A stretch of 64,000 nt of DNA, taken from Chryseobacterium suipulveris (GTDB taxonomy: Bacteria; Bacteroidota; Bacteroidia; Flavobacteriales; Weeksellaceae). The DNA lies in assembly GCF_022811685.1 (NCBI RefSeq), contig NZ_CP094532.1:707501-771500 (forward strand). Reading direction: 5' to 3'. The position numbers were made by a program, and so were the translations under genes. A model generated the notes under the pieces. The model had not been told where the DNA came from. It made no database searches and was given only the letters and a program-made list of their open reading frames with translations. Shown in pieces: positions 32,556 through 41,974 of the stretch (its first letter is position 1; each line of letters begins with the position of its first letter).

Positions 32556-32576
32556 TTTTTGAAATTATTAATTTCG

Positions 32577-32584
32577 CAAAAATA
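32577..32584 (-). promoter_or_regulatory. -7 box upstream of the marC-like gene
   Basis: TATTTTTG on the minus strand, exact match to TAnnTTTG. Confidence 0.5.
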
Positions 32585-32598
32585 TAAAAATAAAATGA

Positions 32599-34344
32599 TT
32601 ATTTTATAATCTGGGAAAATAAGGAGGTAATTCCGTTCAATAGCTCATCAATACGTTCTTTGCTTTGCATTGGTGAATATTTTTCGAAATGGATTTGCTC
32701 GGAGAGTACTCGGTATTGGTCGGCAAATTGTGGTCCTTTTGTTTCTTCAATGAATTTTCTGAACCCGCTTTCGTCGGAAATCGAGTTTTGTTTTTTCACA
32801 TCTTCCTTCAGATCTTCATAAGCCGAAAAGAATGTTGAAAAATTTTCATTTTCTTTCAGTTTTCTTAAATATTCGATATTCTCTTCGAAGGTGGTTCCGA
32901 AATCTTTTCGAATGAGTTCCTCAGTTTCGGCAATGGTTTTGGATGGAGCAGGAGCGTCGGTTACAGGAACCAGTCGCTTTTTCTGCTTTCTTTTAGAAAC
33001 AACCATAAACATTCCCACCACAGAAATCAGCAAAGCAAGATTTCCTGCAACAATTTTCCAGTTGATGCGGTTTTTGTCCTTTTCCTTAACCTTTAAGTTT
33101 ACGGTATTCAGAACAGGTGTGTTTACGGTTTCCAGCACATTGTTGGTGATGTCGTTTACTTTTTCCAAAGTCGATTTTGCCGCATCGATTTCCTCTGGAG
33201 TTTTCACATTCAGCGCAATCGCTTTCGAACCAAGGTCCACATATTTTTGGGAATTGGGATCAAAGAAGGAGAAGTTTTCGAAACCTACGGTAACCAATCC
33301 TGGTTTTTTGGGAACCACAACATATTCAGCAATAATGTCGCCCGAAAGATTATCATCACGGGTTACTGCATTTGAAGTAATTTTCGGAGGATACGCAACA
33401 TAATCTGCGGAATGCAGAATCTTCGGCAAGTGCAGCGTTCCAAAGTTACCCGCACCAGAAAGTTTTAGCGAAACATTCAGTGGTTTTTCAACTTCGGCAA
33501 CGTCATTTTTGTTGAGGTTTGCAACTGAGACATCGAATTTTCCTACCGCGTTTTTGAAGTGTTCCGGCATTCCTGCGGGAAGTTTCTTAACGTTCAGTTT
33601 TACTTTGTTGGAGACGATTCTGTTTTCGGCGGATGAATTCGCAACCGATGCAGAAACAGGGTTGATCTCAATATTTCCCGATTCGGATGGGAAAATCATA
33701 AACACCGCAATCACCTGAGAATTCATTCCTGCGGAAGATTCGATTTCCGATTTGGCAAAACTAACGGGTTTGATGTTGACATTTCTTTGATGCGGAACCT
33801 GGATGTTTCTAAGATTCCTGAAACTGCCGTAATTTCTGCTGTAGGCACGCAAAACCGCAATCGTGGATTCGTTTTTATAAACTTCTCGGTCCTGAACTTC
33901 AAGATTCAGGTAAACATCGTTGCTTTCGGTATTGGCAGCAACGGAGGATCGTTTTTCAGCATCACGAACGTTGATTTCGAATGGTTCAGTTTTGTAGATT
34001 TTTCCGTTTACCGTCACGAGTACCGAACCAATCTTGATTTTCCCCGACTGTTTCGGACTTAAAACCAGTTGATAAACCATCTGGTTCAAAACATCACCTC
34101 TTTTTGCATCGAGCACGATCGTGTTCTGCTCCGATGCGGTTCCGATGATGTCGAATTTGGAGAGATCGGGCATTCTGAGCGGCGTTTCCTGCTGCATATT
34201 TTCACCGCTGATTTCCAGGATCACATTTAGGTTGAAGCGCTGGTTCAGCTTGGCTTCCTTCACGTCAGAGACAGCCAAGGTGACCTGGCTGTATGCAAAC
34301 AGTGATGAAAAAATTGACAATATGTAGAGTATTCGCTGCTTCAT
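32599..34344 (-). CDS. batD: BatD-family protein
   Basis: The last gene of the Bat (Bacteroides aerotolerance) operon. The 581-residue protein has a signal peptide, a large periplasmic region of repeated beta domains (about 20-420) typical of BatD, a membrane helix NWKIVAGNLALLISVVGMFMV, and a cytoplasmic tail with a helical region. Bat proteins are thought to form a membrane complex with MoxR and VWA proteins for envelope stress or protein folding. The start is adjacent to the batC stop with no gap, so translation is coupled. Confidence 0.88.
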   Translation of the reverse strand: MKQRILYILSIFSSLFAYSQVTLAVSDVKEAKLNQRFNLNVILEISGENMQQETPLRMPDLSKFDIIGTASEQNTIVLDAKRGDVLNQMVYQLVLSPKQSGKIKIGSVLVTVNGKIYKTEPFEINVRDAEKRSSVAANTESNDVYLNLEVQDREVYKNESTIAVLRAYSRNYGSFRNLRNIQVPHQRNVNIKPVSFAKSEIESSAGMNSQVIAVFMIFPSESGNIEINPVSASVANSSAENRIVSNKVKLNVKKLPAGMPEHFKNAVGKFDVSVANLNKNDVAEVEKPLNVSLKLSGAGNFGTLHLPKILHSADYVAYPPKITSNAVTRDDNLSGDIIAEYVVVPKKPGLVTVGFENFSFFDPNSQKYVDLGSKAIALNVKTPEEIDAAKSTLEKVNDITNNVLETVNTPVLNTVNLKVKEKDKNRINWKIVAGNLALLISVVGMFMVVSKRKQKKRLVPVTDAPAPSKTIAETEELIRKDFGTTFEENIEYLRKLKENENFSTFFSAYEDLKEDVKKQNSISDESGFRKFIEETKGPQFADQYRVLSEQIHFEKYSPMQSKERIDELLNGITSLFSQIIK

Positions 34345-35085
34345 TTACCAGTCCTTCTCGTTGCTTTGCGGCATCGAATAGGAATTTTTGTTGAGGATCC
34401 TTTTCGCTGTTTCCCGTTCTTTGTTTTCTACTCTGTTTAGGATTTGGTTTTCTAAGTCTTTCGGCATCTGGTCCGAATTGTTGTTTTTATTTTCGTTCGG
34501 GTCTTTTCCTTCGCCTTCGCCTTTGTTCTGTTCACCGCTTCCTTGCTGCTGTTTCGGCGTGTTTCCTTTATCGTTGCCTTGGTTTTGGTCTTTGTTGTCG
34601 TCTTTTCCTCCTCCTCCGCCAGAATTGTTTTTCTGCTGCTGTTGCTCTTTTTCCTTCTCTTTCAGCATTGCGATTTCGTAATTTTTACGGATGGTTTCGT
34701 TGTACGGATCCTGTTTCAGCGCCTTTTTGTAGAGTTGGGCGGCTTTTTCGGAATCGTTCATCATCATTTGGGAATTTCCCAGGTTGTAGAGTGCCGCAGC
34801 TTTGTCGGGGAGGGTTTGCGAAAGTTTTTCGGCTTTTTCGAATTCGGCTTTTGCTTCTTCGTATTTGCCGCTTTTGTAGAGGGAATTACCAAGATTGTAG
34901 TGCGCCGTGAATTCTTTTTCGTTCAGTTTCGCGGCTTCCATATATTTTGAGGAAGCAGATTCGTAGTTCTTTTTGTCGAACTGTTGGTTTCCTTTAAAAA
35001 TGAGGGTTTTGTAACTTTCCTGTGCAGAAAGAAACACCATTCCGAAAAGCACCAATACTGCCGATAAAATAGCATTTGTGTTCAT
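34345..35085 (-). CDS. batC: BatC-like TPR protein
   Basis: A 246-residue exported protein with a signal peptide, three TPR units (about 24-130; for example YKTLIFKGNQQFDKKNYESA, FTAHYNLGNSLYKSGKYEEA, KAAALYNLGNSQMMMNDSEKA) and a low-complexity tail rich in Q, G, N, K and D (140-215). It corresponds to BatC/BatE in Bacteroidota operons. The TPRs probably bind the VWA or BatD partners. The order in the operon is conserved. Confidence 0.85.
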   Translation of the reverse strand: MNTNAILSAVLVLFGMVFLSAQESYKTLIFKGNQQFDKKNYESASSKYMEAAKLNEKEFTAHYNLGNSLYKSGKYEEAKAEFEKAEKLSQTLPDKAAALYNLGNSQMMMNDSEKAAQLYKKALKQDPYNETIRKNYEIAMLKEKEKEQQQQKNNSGGGGGKDDNKDQNQGNDKGNTPKQQQGSGEQNKGEGEGKDPNENKNNNSDQMPKDLENQILNRVENKERETAKRILNKNSYSMPQSNEKDW

Positions 35086-35175
35086 TACTGCAAAATTATT
35101 CCTTTAATTGTTAAGGTTGAAGCACGAAACTGTTAAATTTCGGTTAAAATCCTGCTTAAACACGTTGATTTATAG

Positions 35176-36183
35176 TTAAATATTAAACTCCCTTTTCGGA
35201 TTGAGGAGAAGAATCAGCAAAAAGAAAAAGATGGAGACACCCAAAAAATATTGGTAATAATGAATGGCGTTCTGCGACTTCACGATACTTTCTGATGAGG
35301 TGGAAGTTTTCTTCAGTCCGTCGATAATTTGAGCGGTCGCATTGTCGAGGTTGTTTCCATCCACATAGGTTCCGCCTGTTTCGGCGGCGATATTCTGCAG
35401 CGCGTTGATCTGTCTTTTAGAAATCACGGTTTGTCCCGTCATATCGTTTTTGTAGCCCATCAACTGACCGAAAACGTATTCGGGAATCGGCGCGCCTTCC
35501 TCTGTCCCAATTCCGACGGTGATCACAGAGATTCCTTCGCGGTTGGCTTCTTTGATGGCGGCTTTTTCATTTCCCTCATTGTCTTCGCCGTCGCTCAACA
35601 AAACGACCTTTCTTGAACCTTTTGCCACGTTTTTGAATTTTTCGGCAACAGTTTTCATCCCGCTCAGGAAATCTGTTCCCTGTATTTTTATGATGTTGGT
35701 TTCGATTCCGCCGATATAGGTTTCTGCTGCAGTAAAGTCTGTGGTTAAAGGCATTATTGATGATGCCTCACCCGCAAAAACTACAATTCCCACCTTGTCG
35801 TTGGTCATCTTGTTCATGGTTTGGACGATGATGTTTTTCGCTTCGTCCAAACGGTTGGGTTGCACATCCTGTGCATTCATCGAGTTGGAGACATCGAGCA
35901 GGAAGATCACATTGTTCATCTTCTGCTTAGTCTTTACTTCTTCGGAACCGCTCAGCAAATCAACGATGGAAAGAACCAGAAATAGCGTCGCAATCAAGTA
36001 AAGAACGGGTAAAACTTTGGAGAAACCCGATTTTTTTTCAAACAAAGTTTCCTGGAAACGGCTTTCAGCGAAAGTGTCTTTTCTGCGGTTTTTCCACCTC
36101 ACGAAATTCAGCATCAGAAATCCGAGCAGCGGCAGAAGCAACAGCAGCGATAAATACCAATAATTTCCTAAGTACCAGTTCAT
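35176..36183 (-). CDS. batB: BatB-like VWA-domain protein
   Basis: A 335-residue protein with two N-terminal membrane helices (about 8-26 and 58-74), a von Willebrand A domain with MIDAS DVSNSMNAQD (near residue 96), threonine in PLTTDF, and LSDGEDNEGN, and a C-terminal helix (YYQYFLGVSIFFFLLILLL). It pairs with BatA in the MoxR-Bat complex. The MIDAS residues are intact, so metal-dependent ligand binding is expected. Confidence 0.9.
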   Translation of the reverse strand: MNWYLGNYWYLSLLLLLPLLGFLMLNFVRWKNRRKDTFAESRFQETLFEKKSGFSKVLPVLYLIATLFLVLSIVDLLSGSEEVKTKQKMNNVIFLLDVSNSMNAQDVQPNRLDEAKNIIVQTMNKMTNDKVGIVVFAGEASSIMPLTTDFTAAETYIGGIETNIIKIQGTDFLSGMKTVAEKFKNVAKGSRKVVLLSDGEDNEGNEKAAIKEANREGISVITVGIGTEEGAPIPEYVFGQLMGYKNDMTGQTVISKRQINALQNIAAETGGTYVDGNNLDNATAQIIDGLKKTSTSSESIVKSQNAIHYYQYFLGVSIFFFLLILLLNPKREFNI

Positions 36184-36184
36184 T

Positions 36185-36358
36185 TAGAGGGTTTGGAGTT
36201 TGAGGTTTGAGGTTTGACGTTGTTTGAGGTTATTTGAGGTGGTTTGATTCGAGTTTCGAGTTTCAAGTTTCAAAACATAATTGTCACATTGTTAAATTGT
36301 TACATTGTTAAATTGTTCCATTTCCAAATTTCCAAATTATCAAATTTCCAAATTTTCT
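36185..36358. repeat. Heptamer-rich gap between batA and batB
   Basis: A 175-bp gene-free gap inside an otherwise tight operon. It consists of TTTGAGG-type 7-bp units, then CATTGTTA/AATTGTTA units of 7-8 bp and CAAATTTC-type units. No promoter or strong terminator is visible. Confidence 0.6.
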
Positions 36359-37363
36359 TCAGCTTAAAAACTTATAAAACACCCATCTCAACAGTGCATC
36401 CAAAAGCAGTATCGCCAAAGCGATCCACAGAAATTGCCGGAAATATTCCTGGTAATTGTAGAGCTTGGTGGTTTTCAGTTCGGATTTTTCGAGGTGGTTG
36501 ATTTCGTTATACACTTCCTCCAAACTTTGGTTGGAGGTAGCGCGGAAATATTTTCCGCCCGTAGTTTCTGCAATTTCGCGCAGAACGGGTTCGTCGATTT
36601 TCACTTCTACTTCGTTGAAAACCAAATCACCGAAAATATCTGTTTGAGTCGGCATCAGTGCATAACCGTTGGTTCCGATTCCGATGCTGTACACCTTGAT
36701 GTCGTTGGATTTTGCCAATTGTGCGCCGATTTGCGGCGGCATCGCATTTTCAATCGTATTTACACCGTCGGTCATCAGAATAATGATTTTCGATTTCGCT
36801 TTGCTGTGTCGCAAATGACTTACCGCAACCGAAAGTCCTTCTCCAATCGCTGTTCCTGGCTGCAGTTCGAGCGGATTCAGATTCTCGAGTTCGTCCAGAA
36901 TAATTGCTTGGTCGGAAGTGACGGGAACTTTAGTGAAAGCTTCTCCGGAATACGTCACCAAACCAATTCTGTCGCCTGGTCTTTGATTGACAAATTTTTT
37001 GGCGATTTTCTTCAGCGCGGTCAATCGGTCAGGTTCCAAATCTTTTGCTAACATACTGAGCGAAACATCGACGGAGAGCATAATGTCGATGCCTTTCGAG
37101 TCGTCATCATTTTGCGACACGGCGAAAGTTCGCGGACGAGCCATTGCGATAATCAGCGCGGAAAGGATGAGGTATTTCGAAATCTTCAGCAGAAAAAGGA
37201 CAAAGAGAATTCCTTTGTTTTCCTCCATTTTCGCAGTCGTCGGAACTTTGATTCCCGTCCGTTTCTTTTTCCTCATATCAAGGATCAGAAGCGGGATAAA
37301 CGCCAAAAACAGCAGCAAAAACCACGGGCTGTAAAACTCGAAATTCATTAAATCAAAATTCAT
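36359..37363 (-). CDS. batA: BatA-like VWA-domain protein
   Basis: A 334-residue protein with two N-terminal membrane helices, a VWA domain carrying the MIDAS DVSLSMLAKD (near residue 95), PVTSDQA and LMTDGVNTIENA, and a C-terminal membrane helix (FLWIALAILLLDALLRW). It resembles BatB in layout. The start directly follows the stop of the upstream gene, with no intergenic base. Confidence 0.9.
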   Translation of the reverse strand: MNFDLMNFEFYSPWFLLLFLAFIPLLILDMRKKKRTGIKVPTTAKMEENKGILFVLFLLKISKYLILSALIIAMARPRTFAVSQNDDDSKGIDIMLSVDVSLSMLAKDLEPDRLTALKKIAKKFVNQRPGDRIGLVTYSGEAFTKVPVTSDQAIILDELENLNPLELQPGTAIGEGLSVAVSHLRHSKAKSKIIILMTDGVNTIENAMPPQIGAQLAKSNDIKVYSIGIGTNGYALMPTQTDIFGDLVFNEVEVKIDEPVLREIAETTGGKYFRATSNQSLEEVYNEINHLEKSELKTTKLYNYQEYFRQFLWIALAILLLDALLRWVFYKFLS

Positions 37364-38260
37364 TTATACGCCTGTTCTTAATTGTTCTGCCTCCAAATCT
37401 TTGGACGAGCGTTTCACAAAATTCTTAATGTCTTCAAAATCCTTCGACATCGTTTGCTGGTCGGGGAAAGTCTTGGCAAATTTCACCAGGTCTCCCCGCA
37501 CAAAAACTTCTTCCACGATTTTTTCATTTTGGGGGGAAATGGTGTTGTTGAGTTTCATCACATCGATCAAATCGTCGGTCAGCAATACATCTGCGGGAAT
37601 TTTGTACTGTTTGGTGATAAAGTTTCGCGAAATATCGATCAGCTCCACATAGAACATACGGAAGTCGCCATTCTCGATAAACTTTTTCTTTCTGAGTTTC
37701 TCCAGATCCTTCAAGGTTTGGTTGGTCATCATCACAGGCGAAGATTTTCTTCGTTTCGCATATTTCACAATGTTCCAGATGATGAAGATGAGTGCAAGGA
37801 GCGTCAGTATTCCCAAAATGTACCATTTGTAAAGTTCCCAATAATCTTTCACATCGAGTTTTACCTCTTTGTTTTTCATAATGTCGTTGATCTGGTCGCC
37901 TTTCTGCGCGGTATTGATCACTTCAACTTCGTAGGGAATTGTGTGGTAAAGCTGGTCGCCAATTTTGAAATCCAAAGCGGGAATGGTGAATTTTCCTTCC
38001 TCAAAGATCTGGAATTCCACCGTCCGTTCGTACATATCCATCTGTTTGCTGATGCTGTCCTTCACCGTTTCAAAATGGAAGGGAAGCAGCTCGTTTTTTG
38101 GGGAAGACTGCACATCTTTCCCCTGAAGATTGGAAATGTTGACTTTATAAATGCCCACTTCTCCCAAAGCAAGCGTCTTCTTGTCGAGTTTAGACCCGAG
38201 AACCTGCGAGAAAGCTAAAACGCTAAGGAAACTGAAAATGGTAAATAATATTTTTTTCAA
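37364..38260 (-). CDS. Bat-operon membrane protein (BatD-like N-terminus), TTG start
   Basis: A 298-residue protein conserved in position between the DUF58 and batA genes of Bacteroidota Bat operons. It has a signal peptide (KKILFTIFSFLSVLAFSQ), a periplasmic beta domain, one membrane helix (WYILGILTLLALIFIIWNIV), and a cytoplasmic helical domain with FYVELIDISRNFI. There is no ATG at the right place; the best start is a TTG immediately before the signal peptide. An upstream TTG would add a non-signal-like extension running through a palindromic repeat. Confidence 0.78.
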   Translation of the reverse strand: MKKILFTIFSFLSVLAFSQVLGSKLDKKTLALGEVGIYKVNISNLQGKDVQSSPKNELLPFHFETVKDSISKQMDMYERTVEFQIFEEGKFTIPALDFKIGDQLYHTIPYEVEVINTAQKGDQINDIMKNKEVKLDVKDYWELYKWYILGILTLLALIFIIWNIVKYAKRRKSSPVMMTNQTLKDLEKLRKKKFIENGDFRMFYVELIDISRNFITKQYKIPADVLLTDDLIDVMKLNNTISPQNEKIVEEVFVRGDLVKFAKTFPDQQTMSKDFEDIKNFVKRSSKDLEAEQLRTGV

Positions 38261-38280
38261 AATCTTTTCTTTTTTCAAAT

Positions 38281-38304
38281 GAGACACGCGATAAATCGAG
38301 TCTC
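38281..38304. repeat. GAGAC...GTCTC palindromic repeat
   Basis: GAGACACGCGAT and ATCGAGTCTC form an imperfect hairpin between the DUF58 gene and the next Bat gene. It shares the GACGCGAT/ATCGCGTC core with the fbp terminator at 11.55 kb, which suggests a dispersed REP-like family. Confidence 0.5.
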
Positions 38305-38313
38305 TACACAAAA

Positions 38314-39177
38314 TTATCGTTTCTGAAAATACTGATACAGAAACTTCGAATAATCTTCCCCCGTATTGATATTCATAAAACTTGCCGACGAATTTTCAAA
38401 ATCTTCTGTTACCTGTCTTACTTTCTGTTTTTGGTTTTCGGCGAAAACATAACGCCATCTTGCACTGGAAGTATTTGCCCAAACCTGTTTCCCCGTTTCC
38501 GCATCGGTGAAAAGCGCGTAACCGATGTCAGGAATCTCATTGTCTTTTTCATCAAAAATCCTCATTCCGAGGAGTTGGTGCTTTTTCGAGGCGACCCTCA
38601 GAATCTTTAAATCATAGGAATCCTCAAAATCCGAAAACATAAAAAGCAATGATTTCTTCTTGAAAACACTCATCATATATTGAAGGGCGTCATCGATTTT
38701 GGATTCTGCAGGAACATAATCGGCGCTCAGAATCGTACTGATGATCGCCAAAATATGCTTCCTCCCTTTTTGTGGCGGGATGACTTTATAGACTTTGTCG
38801 GCGAAGAGGATCAGTCCGACCTTATCATTATTTCCTGCGGCTGAAAACCCTAAACTTGCACAGATTTCGGCAACGAATTCACGTTTCAGCTGGGTTTTGG
38901 TTCCGTAATCCATCGACGCAGAAATATCGACCAGGAGCATCATCGTGAGTTCCCGCTCTTCTTCCATCACTTTTACGAACGGTTCGCGAAAACGGGCGGT
39001 CTTGTTCCAATCGATCCTGCGGATTTCATCGCCGAACTGATACGGACGAACTTCAGAAAAAGTCATTCCCTGTCCTTTGAATGCGCTGTGATATTGCCCC
39101 ATCAAAGTCTGCTCCGTCTTTTTTCTCGTACGGATTTCAATCTGCTTAACTTTTTTGATGATGTCCTTGATGTCCAT
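38314..39177 (-). CDS. DUF58-domain protein of the MoxR-Bat operon
   Basis: A 287-residue cytoplasmic protein of the DUF58/VWA-like group. The family signature YQFGDEIRRIDWNKTAR is at about 44-60, followed by a MIDAS-like DISASMDYGT and LILFADKV. It is thought to link the MoxR ATPase to the Bat membrane proteins. The start is MDIKDIIKKV; the next ATG upstream lies in repeat sequence. Confidence 0.9.
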   Translation of the reverse strand: MDIKDIIKKVKQIEIRTRKKTEQTLMGQYHSAFKGQGMTFSEVRPYQFGDEIRRIDWNKTARFREPFVKVMEEERELTMMLLVDISASMDYGTKTQLKREFVAEICASLGFSAAGNNDKVGLILFADKVYKVIPPQKGRKHILAIISTILSADYVPAESKIDDALQYMMSVFKKKSLLFMFSDFEDSYDLKILRVASKKHQLLGMRIFDEKDNEIPDIGYALFTDAETGKQVWANTSSARWRYVFAENQKQKVRQVTEDFENSSASFMNINTGEDYSKFLYQYFQKR

Positions 39178-39267
39178 TCTAATGTAAAAATGTATCAATT
39201 TAACAATGTAACAATTTTGTGAATTTAAGATTGGTACATTGGTAGATTCTTAGATTGGCAAATTAAA

Positions 39268-39386
39268 TTACGGTGCCTGTTTTTTTAATGATTCCAACGC
39301 TGCGATATCGTTCGTTGCTCCGCAACTTGTAACTTTTGCCTTGTTTCTTGCTTCTTGAAAAAGCGGAACTTTTTTACGGTGCCTGT
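39268..39386. repeat. 93-bp intergenic segment flanked by 13-bp direct repeats at the moxR stop
   Basis: TTACGGTGCCTGT occurs at 39268-39280 and again at 39374-39386, where it encodes the last codons and stop of moxR on the minus strand. The segment between contains a TTGCGGAGCAA hairpin and heptamer-like CAAGAAA units. The arrangement resembles an insertion with target duplication or a slippage product. Confidence 0.5.
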
Positions 39387-40378
39387 ATTTTCCCTAAAAT
39401 CTTATTGATGATTTCGTCGGCGGTGATTTCTTCTGCTTCGGCTTCGAAACTCAGTCCGATTCGGTGGCGGAGAACGTCTTTTGCGATTTCTTTCACGTCT
39501 TCAGGAATTACGAATGCGCGGTTTTTCAGGAATGCGAAAGCGCGGGCTGCAATTGCCAAATTGATGGAAGCTCTCGGTGAAGCTCCGAAACTGATGTAGT
39601 TTTTCAGTTCGGCAAGTCCGTATTTTTCTGGGAAACGGGTGGCAAAAACCATATCGAGAATATATTTCTCGATTTTTTCGTCCACATAGATTTGATTGAT
39701 AAGCTCTTTTGCCTCCACAACATTTTGCAGCGTAATCACAGGTTTGATCTGCGGTTGGTGCGATGTTGCGACCATCTGCATAATTTTTCTCTCGTCCTCG
39801 AAATCGGGATAGGTGATCGTGCATTTCAGCATAAAACGGTCGCTTTGTGCTTCAGGTAAAAGATACGTTCCTTCCTGATCGATTGGGTTTTGTGTTGCCA
39901 AAACAAGGAAGGGTTTCGGAAGCGGCATTGTTTCATCACCGATGGTTACTTGTTTTTCCTGCATTGCTTCCAGTAACGCCGACTGCACTTTCGAGGGAGC
40001 ACGGTTGATTTCGTCCGCAAGAACAAAATTGGCGAAGATCGGTCCGCGCTTGATGGAGAAATCATTGTCTTTAATATTGTACATCATCGTTCCCACAACG
40101 TCGGCGGGAAGAAGGTCGGGTGTAAACTGAATTCTGGAAAAGTCGCCGTGAACCGCATCCGCCAAAGTTTTGATCGCCAAAGTTTTCGCCAATCCAGGAA
40201 CTCCTTCCAAGAGAATGTGTCCGTTGCCGAGAAGTCCGATCAACAGGCGATCCACCATATATTCCTGTCCGATAATTGCCTTGTTGATTTCCTGTTTTAA
40301 AAGCGAAAAAAAGTAATTCTGCTCCCTTACTTTTTCTGTCAATTGTCTGATATCTTCCGCTTGATGTAGTTCTGACAT
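39374..40378 (-). CDS. MoxR-family AAA+ ATPase
   Basis: A 334-residue AAA+ chaperone-like ATPase that heads the Bat operon. Walker A is GVPGLAKT (near residue 59), Walker B LADEINRAP, sensor LATQNPIDQEGTY, and arginine-finger region SPRASINLA. MoxR proteins are believed to assist assembly or metal loading of the VWA partners encoded downstream. Length is typical. The gene and its DUF58 partner are separated by 196 bp that include the duplicated segment described separately. Confidence 0.93.
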   Translation of the reverse strand: MSELHQAEDIRQLTEKVREQNYFFSLLKQEINKAIIGQEYMVDRLLIGLLGNGHILLEGVPGLAKTLAIKTLADAVHGDFSRIQFTPDLLPADVVGTMMYNIKDNDFSIKRGPIFANFVLADEINRAPSKVQSALLEAMQEKQVTIGDETMPLPKPFLVLATQNPIDQEGTYLLPEAQSDRFMLKCTITYPDFEDERKIMQMVATSHQPQIKPVITLQNVVEAKELINQIYVDEKIEKYILDMVFATRFPEKYGLAELKNYISFGASPRASINLAIAARAFAFLKNRAFVIPEDVKEIAKDVLRHRIGLSFEAEAEEITADEIINKILGKIQAP

Positions 40379-40539
40379 AGGTTTCCTAAAATTTAATCGG
40401 TAAATTTCTAATAATTACCGATGCTAATCAACACAATTAATGCCAATATAGCGTTAAACTTTGTTAAAAAGAACGGCGTCCACAACTTAAATAAGAAGAT
40501 AAAGCCAATGAGAGCTGGTCACTTTTGCCTTTGGACTTG

Positions 40540-40622
40540 AATTTTTGCTCCTCGGACTTCGCTCTCCCATCTCCCATCTTCCATCTTCGGTCTTCGTACT
40601 TCGGACTTCCATCTTTTTTCAC
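40540..40622. repeat. Heptamer array CTCCCAT/CTTCGGA-type
   Basis: Units CTCCCAT (two), CTTCCAT, CTTCGGT, CTTCGTA, CTTCGGA, CTTCCAT run with a strict 7-bp period up to the DinB promoter. The CTTCGTA/CTTCGGA units are the same as those inside menC. Confidence 0.65.
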
Positions 40623-40630
40623 TACTTTTG
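40623..40630 (+). promoter_or_regulatory. -7 box of the dinB-like gene
   Basis: TACTTTTG, perfect match to TAnnTTTG, 18 bp before the ATG. Confidence 0.5.
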
Positions 40631-40648
40631 AAGCATAAAACTCTCGAA

Positions 40649-41119
40649 ATGAACTATCATTTTCAGGCACACCGACAGGTGCGGAAAAACCTGCTCGAAA
40701 TCCTTCAGCAAAATTCACTTCAGGACCTGCTCTTAATTCCCGACGGTTTCAACAACAATATGTACTGGAACATCGCGCACACCGTTGCAACGCAGCAGTT
40801 GTTGTGCTATTACCTGAGCGGAAATCCCTTCAGGATCGATAAATACTGGATTGAAACCTACAAAAAGGGAACGCTTCCCAACCTAAACGTGCAACAGTCG
40901 GAAGTGGATGACCTCTGTTTTCTGCTTACGGAAACTTCAAAAATCCTGATGAAGGATTACGACGCCGATTTCTTTTCCGACTACACTCCTTATACCACCA
41001 GTTTCGGTTTGGATCTTAAGAACATCCAGGATGCGATCATCTTCAACAATATGCACGAAAGCTTGCATTACGGTTATGCGATGGCGCAGAAGCGGGCGAT
41101 TCTTGGGGAGAAGTTTTAA
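40649..41119 (+). CDS. DinB-family protein
   Basis: A 156-residue DinB/YfiT-like four-helix protein. Visible family elements are the first helix with FQAHRQVRKNLLEIL, the histidine-bearing second helix NNMYWNIAHTVATQQ and the late MHESLHYGYAMAQ with two further histidines, together a likely three-His metal site. The enzymatic role in Bacteroidota is not established (related proteins are thiol transferases). The start at 40649 fits the -7 box; a longer frame would overlap it. Confidence 0.83.
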   Translation: MNYHFQAHRQVRKNLLEILQQNSLQDLLLIPDGFNNNMYWNIAHTVATQQLLCYYLSGNPFRIDKYWIETYKKGTLPNLNVQQSEVDDLCFLLTETSKILMKDYDADFFSDYTPYTTSFGLDLKNIQDAIIFNNMHESLHYGYAMAQKRAILGEKF

Positions 41120-41236
41120 CTTAATTAATAAATAATAATGAATAATTAATAATTGGTTGTAAAAGCAAACGAAGTTTGATCAATCTTGAGTTAAGCATTA
41201 TTCATTATTAATTCTTCATTATTCCTTACAAAAAAT
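41120..41236. repeat. AT-rich inverted repeat before rlmB
   Basis: AATAATGAATAATTAATAATT on the left (first 20 bases considered) pairs imperfectly with TTATTCATTATTAATTC on the right, leaving a loop of about 50 nt. This could end dinB transcription, or be an AT-rich mobile repeat. No gene is present. Confidence 0.4.
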
Positions 41237-41974
41237 ATGAAAGACGACTTTATTTTCGGTTTGCGCCCTGTAATCGAAGCGATTGAAGCGGGGAAAACCA
41301 TCGACAAGATATTTTTGCAGAATGCTTTGCAGGGACCGATTTACGCGGAACTGAAAGCGCTTCTAAGCAAGCATAAAATCCGCCCGAACTACGTTCCCGT
41401 GGAGAAGCTGAACCGCTTCACCCGAAAAAATCATCAGGGAGTGGTGGCTTTTATTTCCGATGTGCCGTTTGAAAAAATCGAGGACGTGCTCCCGCAACTT
41501 TTTGAAGAGGGAAAAACTCCCTTTCTCCTAATTCTTGACCGTTTGACAGATGTAAGAAATTTCGGAGCGATCTGCAGAACCGCGGAATGTGTCGGAATTC
41601 ACGCAGTGATTTTACCAGAAAAAGGAGCGGCTCCCATTAATTCGGATGCGATTAAAACTTCTGCAGGCGCGATTTACAGCCTAAAAATCTGCAAAGAAAA
41701 AAATCTTGCACACGCGGTAGATTTCCTTCAGCAATCGGGAGTACAGGTTTTTGCCGCGACCGAAAAAGCCCAGAAATTAGTTTACGAAGTCGATTTCACC
41801 GAACCATGCGCGTTGGTGATGGGAAATGAAGAGACAGGAATTTCCAAGGAAGTGCTTCATCATTCCGATGAGAAAATCAAACTCCCAATCGAGGGAAGAA
41901 CCCAGTCGCTGAATGTTTCCGTAGCTTGTGGAGCAATTCTTTACGAGGCGGTGAGGCAAAAATTGGGTAAGTGA
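41237..41974 (+). CDS. rlmB: 23S rRNA (guanosine-2'-O-)-methyltransferase RlmB
   Basis: A SPOUT-class methyltransferase acting on 23S rRNA G2251. The 245-residue protein has an N-terminal substrate-binding domain (FGLRPVIEAIEAG, HQGVVAF) and the knotted catalytic domain with motif 1 VRNFGAICRTAECVG, motif 2 MGNEETGISKEV and motif 3 LPIEGRTQSLNVSVACG. The close paralogue TrmH is excluded by the N-terminal domain. Confidence 0.93.
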   Translation: MKDDFIFGLRPVIEAIEAGKTIDKIFLQNALQGPIYAELKALLSKHKIRPNYVPVEKLNRFTRKNHQGVVAFISDVPFEKIEDVLPQLFEEGKTPFLLILDRLTDVRNFGAICRTAECVGIHAVILPEKGAAPINSDAIKTSAGAIYSLKICKEKNLAHAVDFLQQSGVQVFAATEKAQKLVYEVDFTEPCALVMGNEETGISKEVLHHSDEKIKLPIEGRTQSLNVSVACGAILYEAVRQKLGK

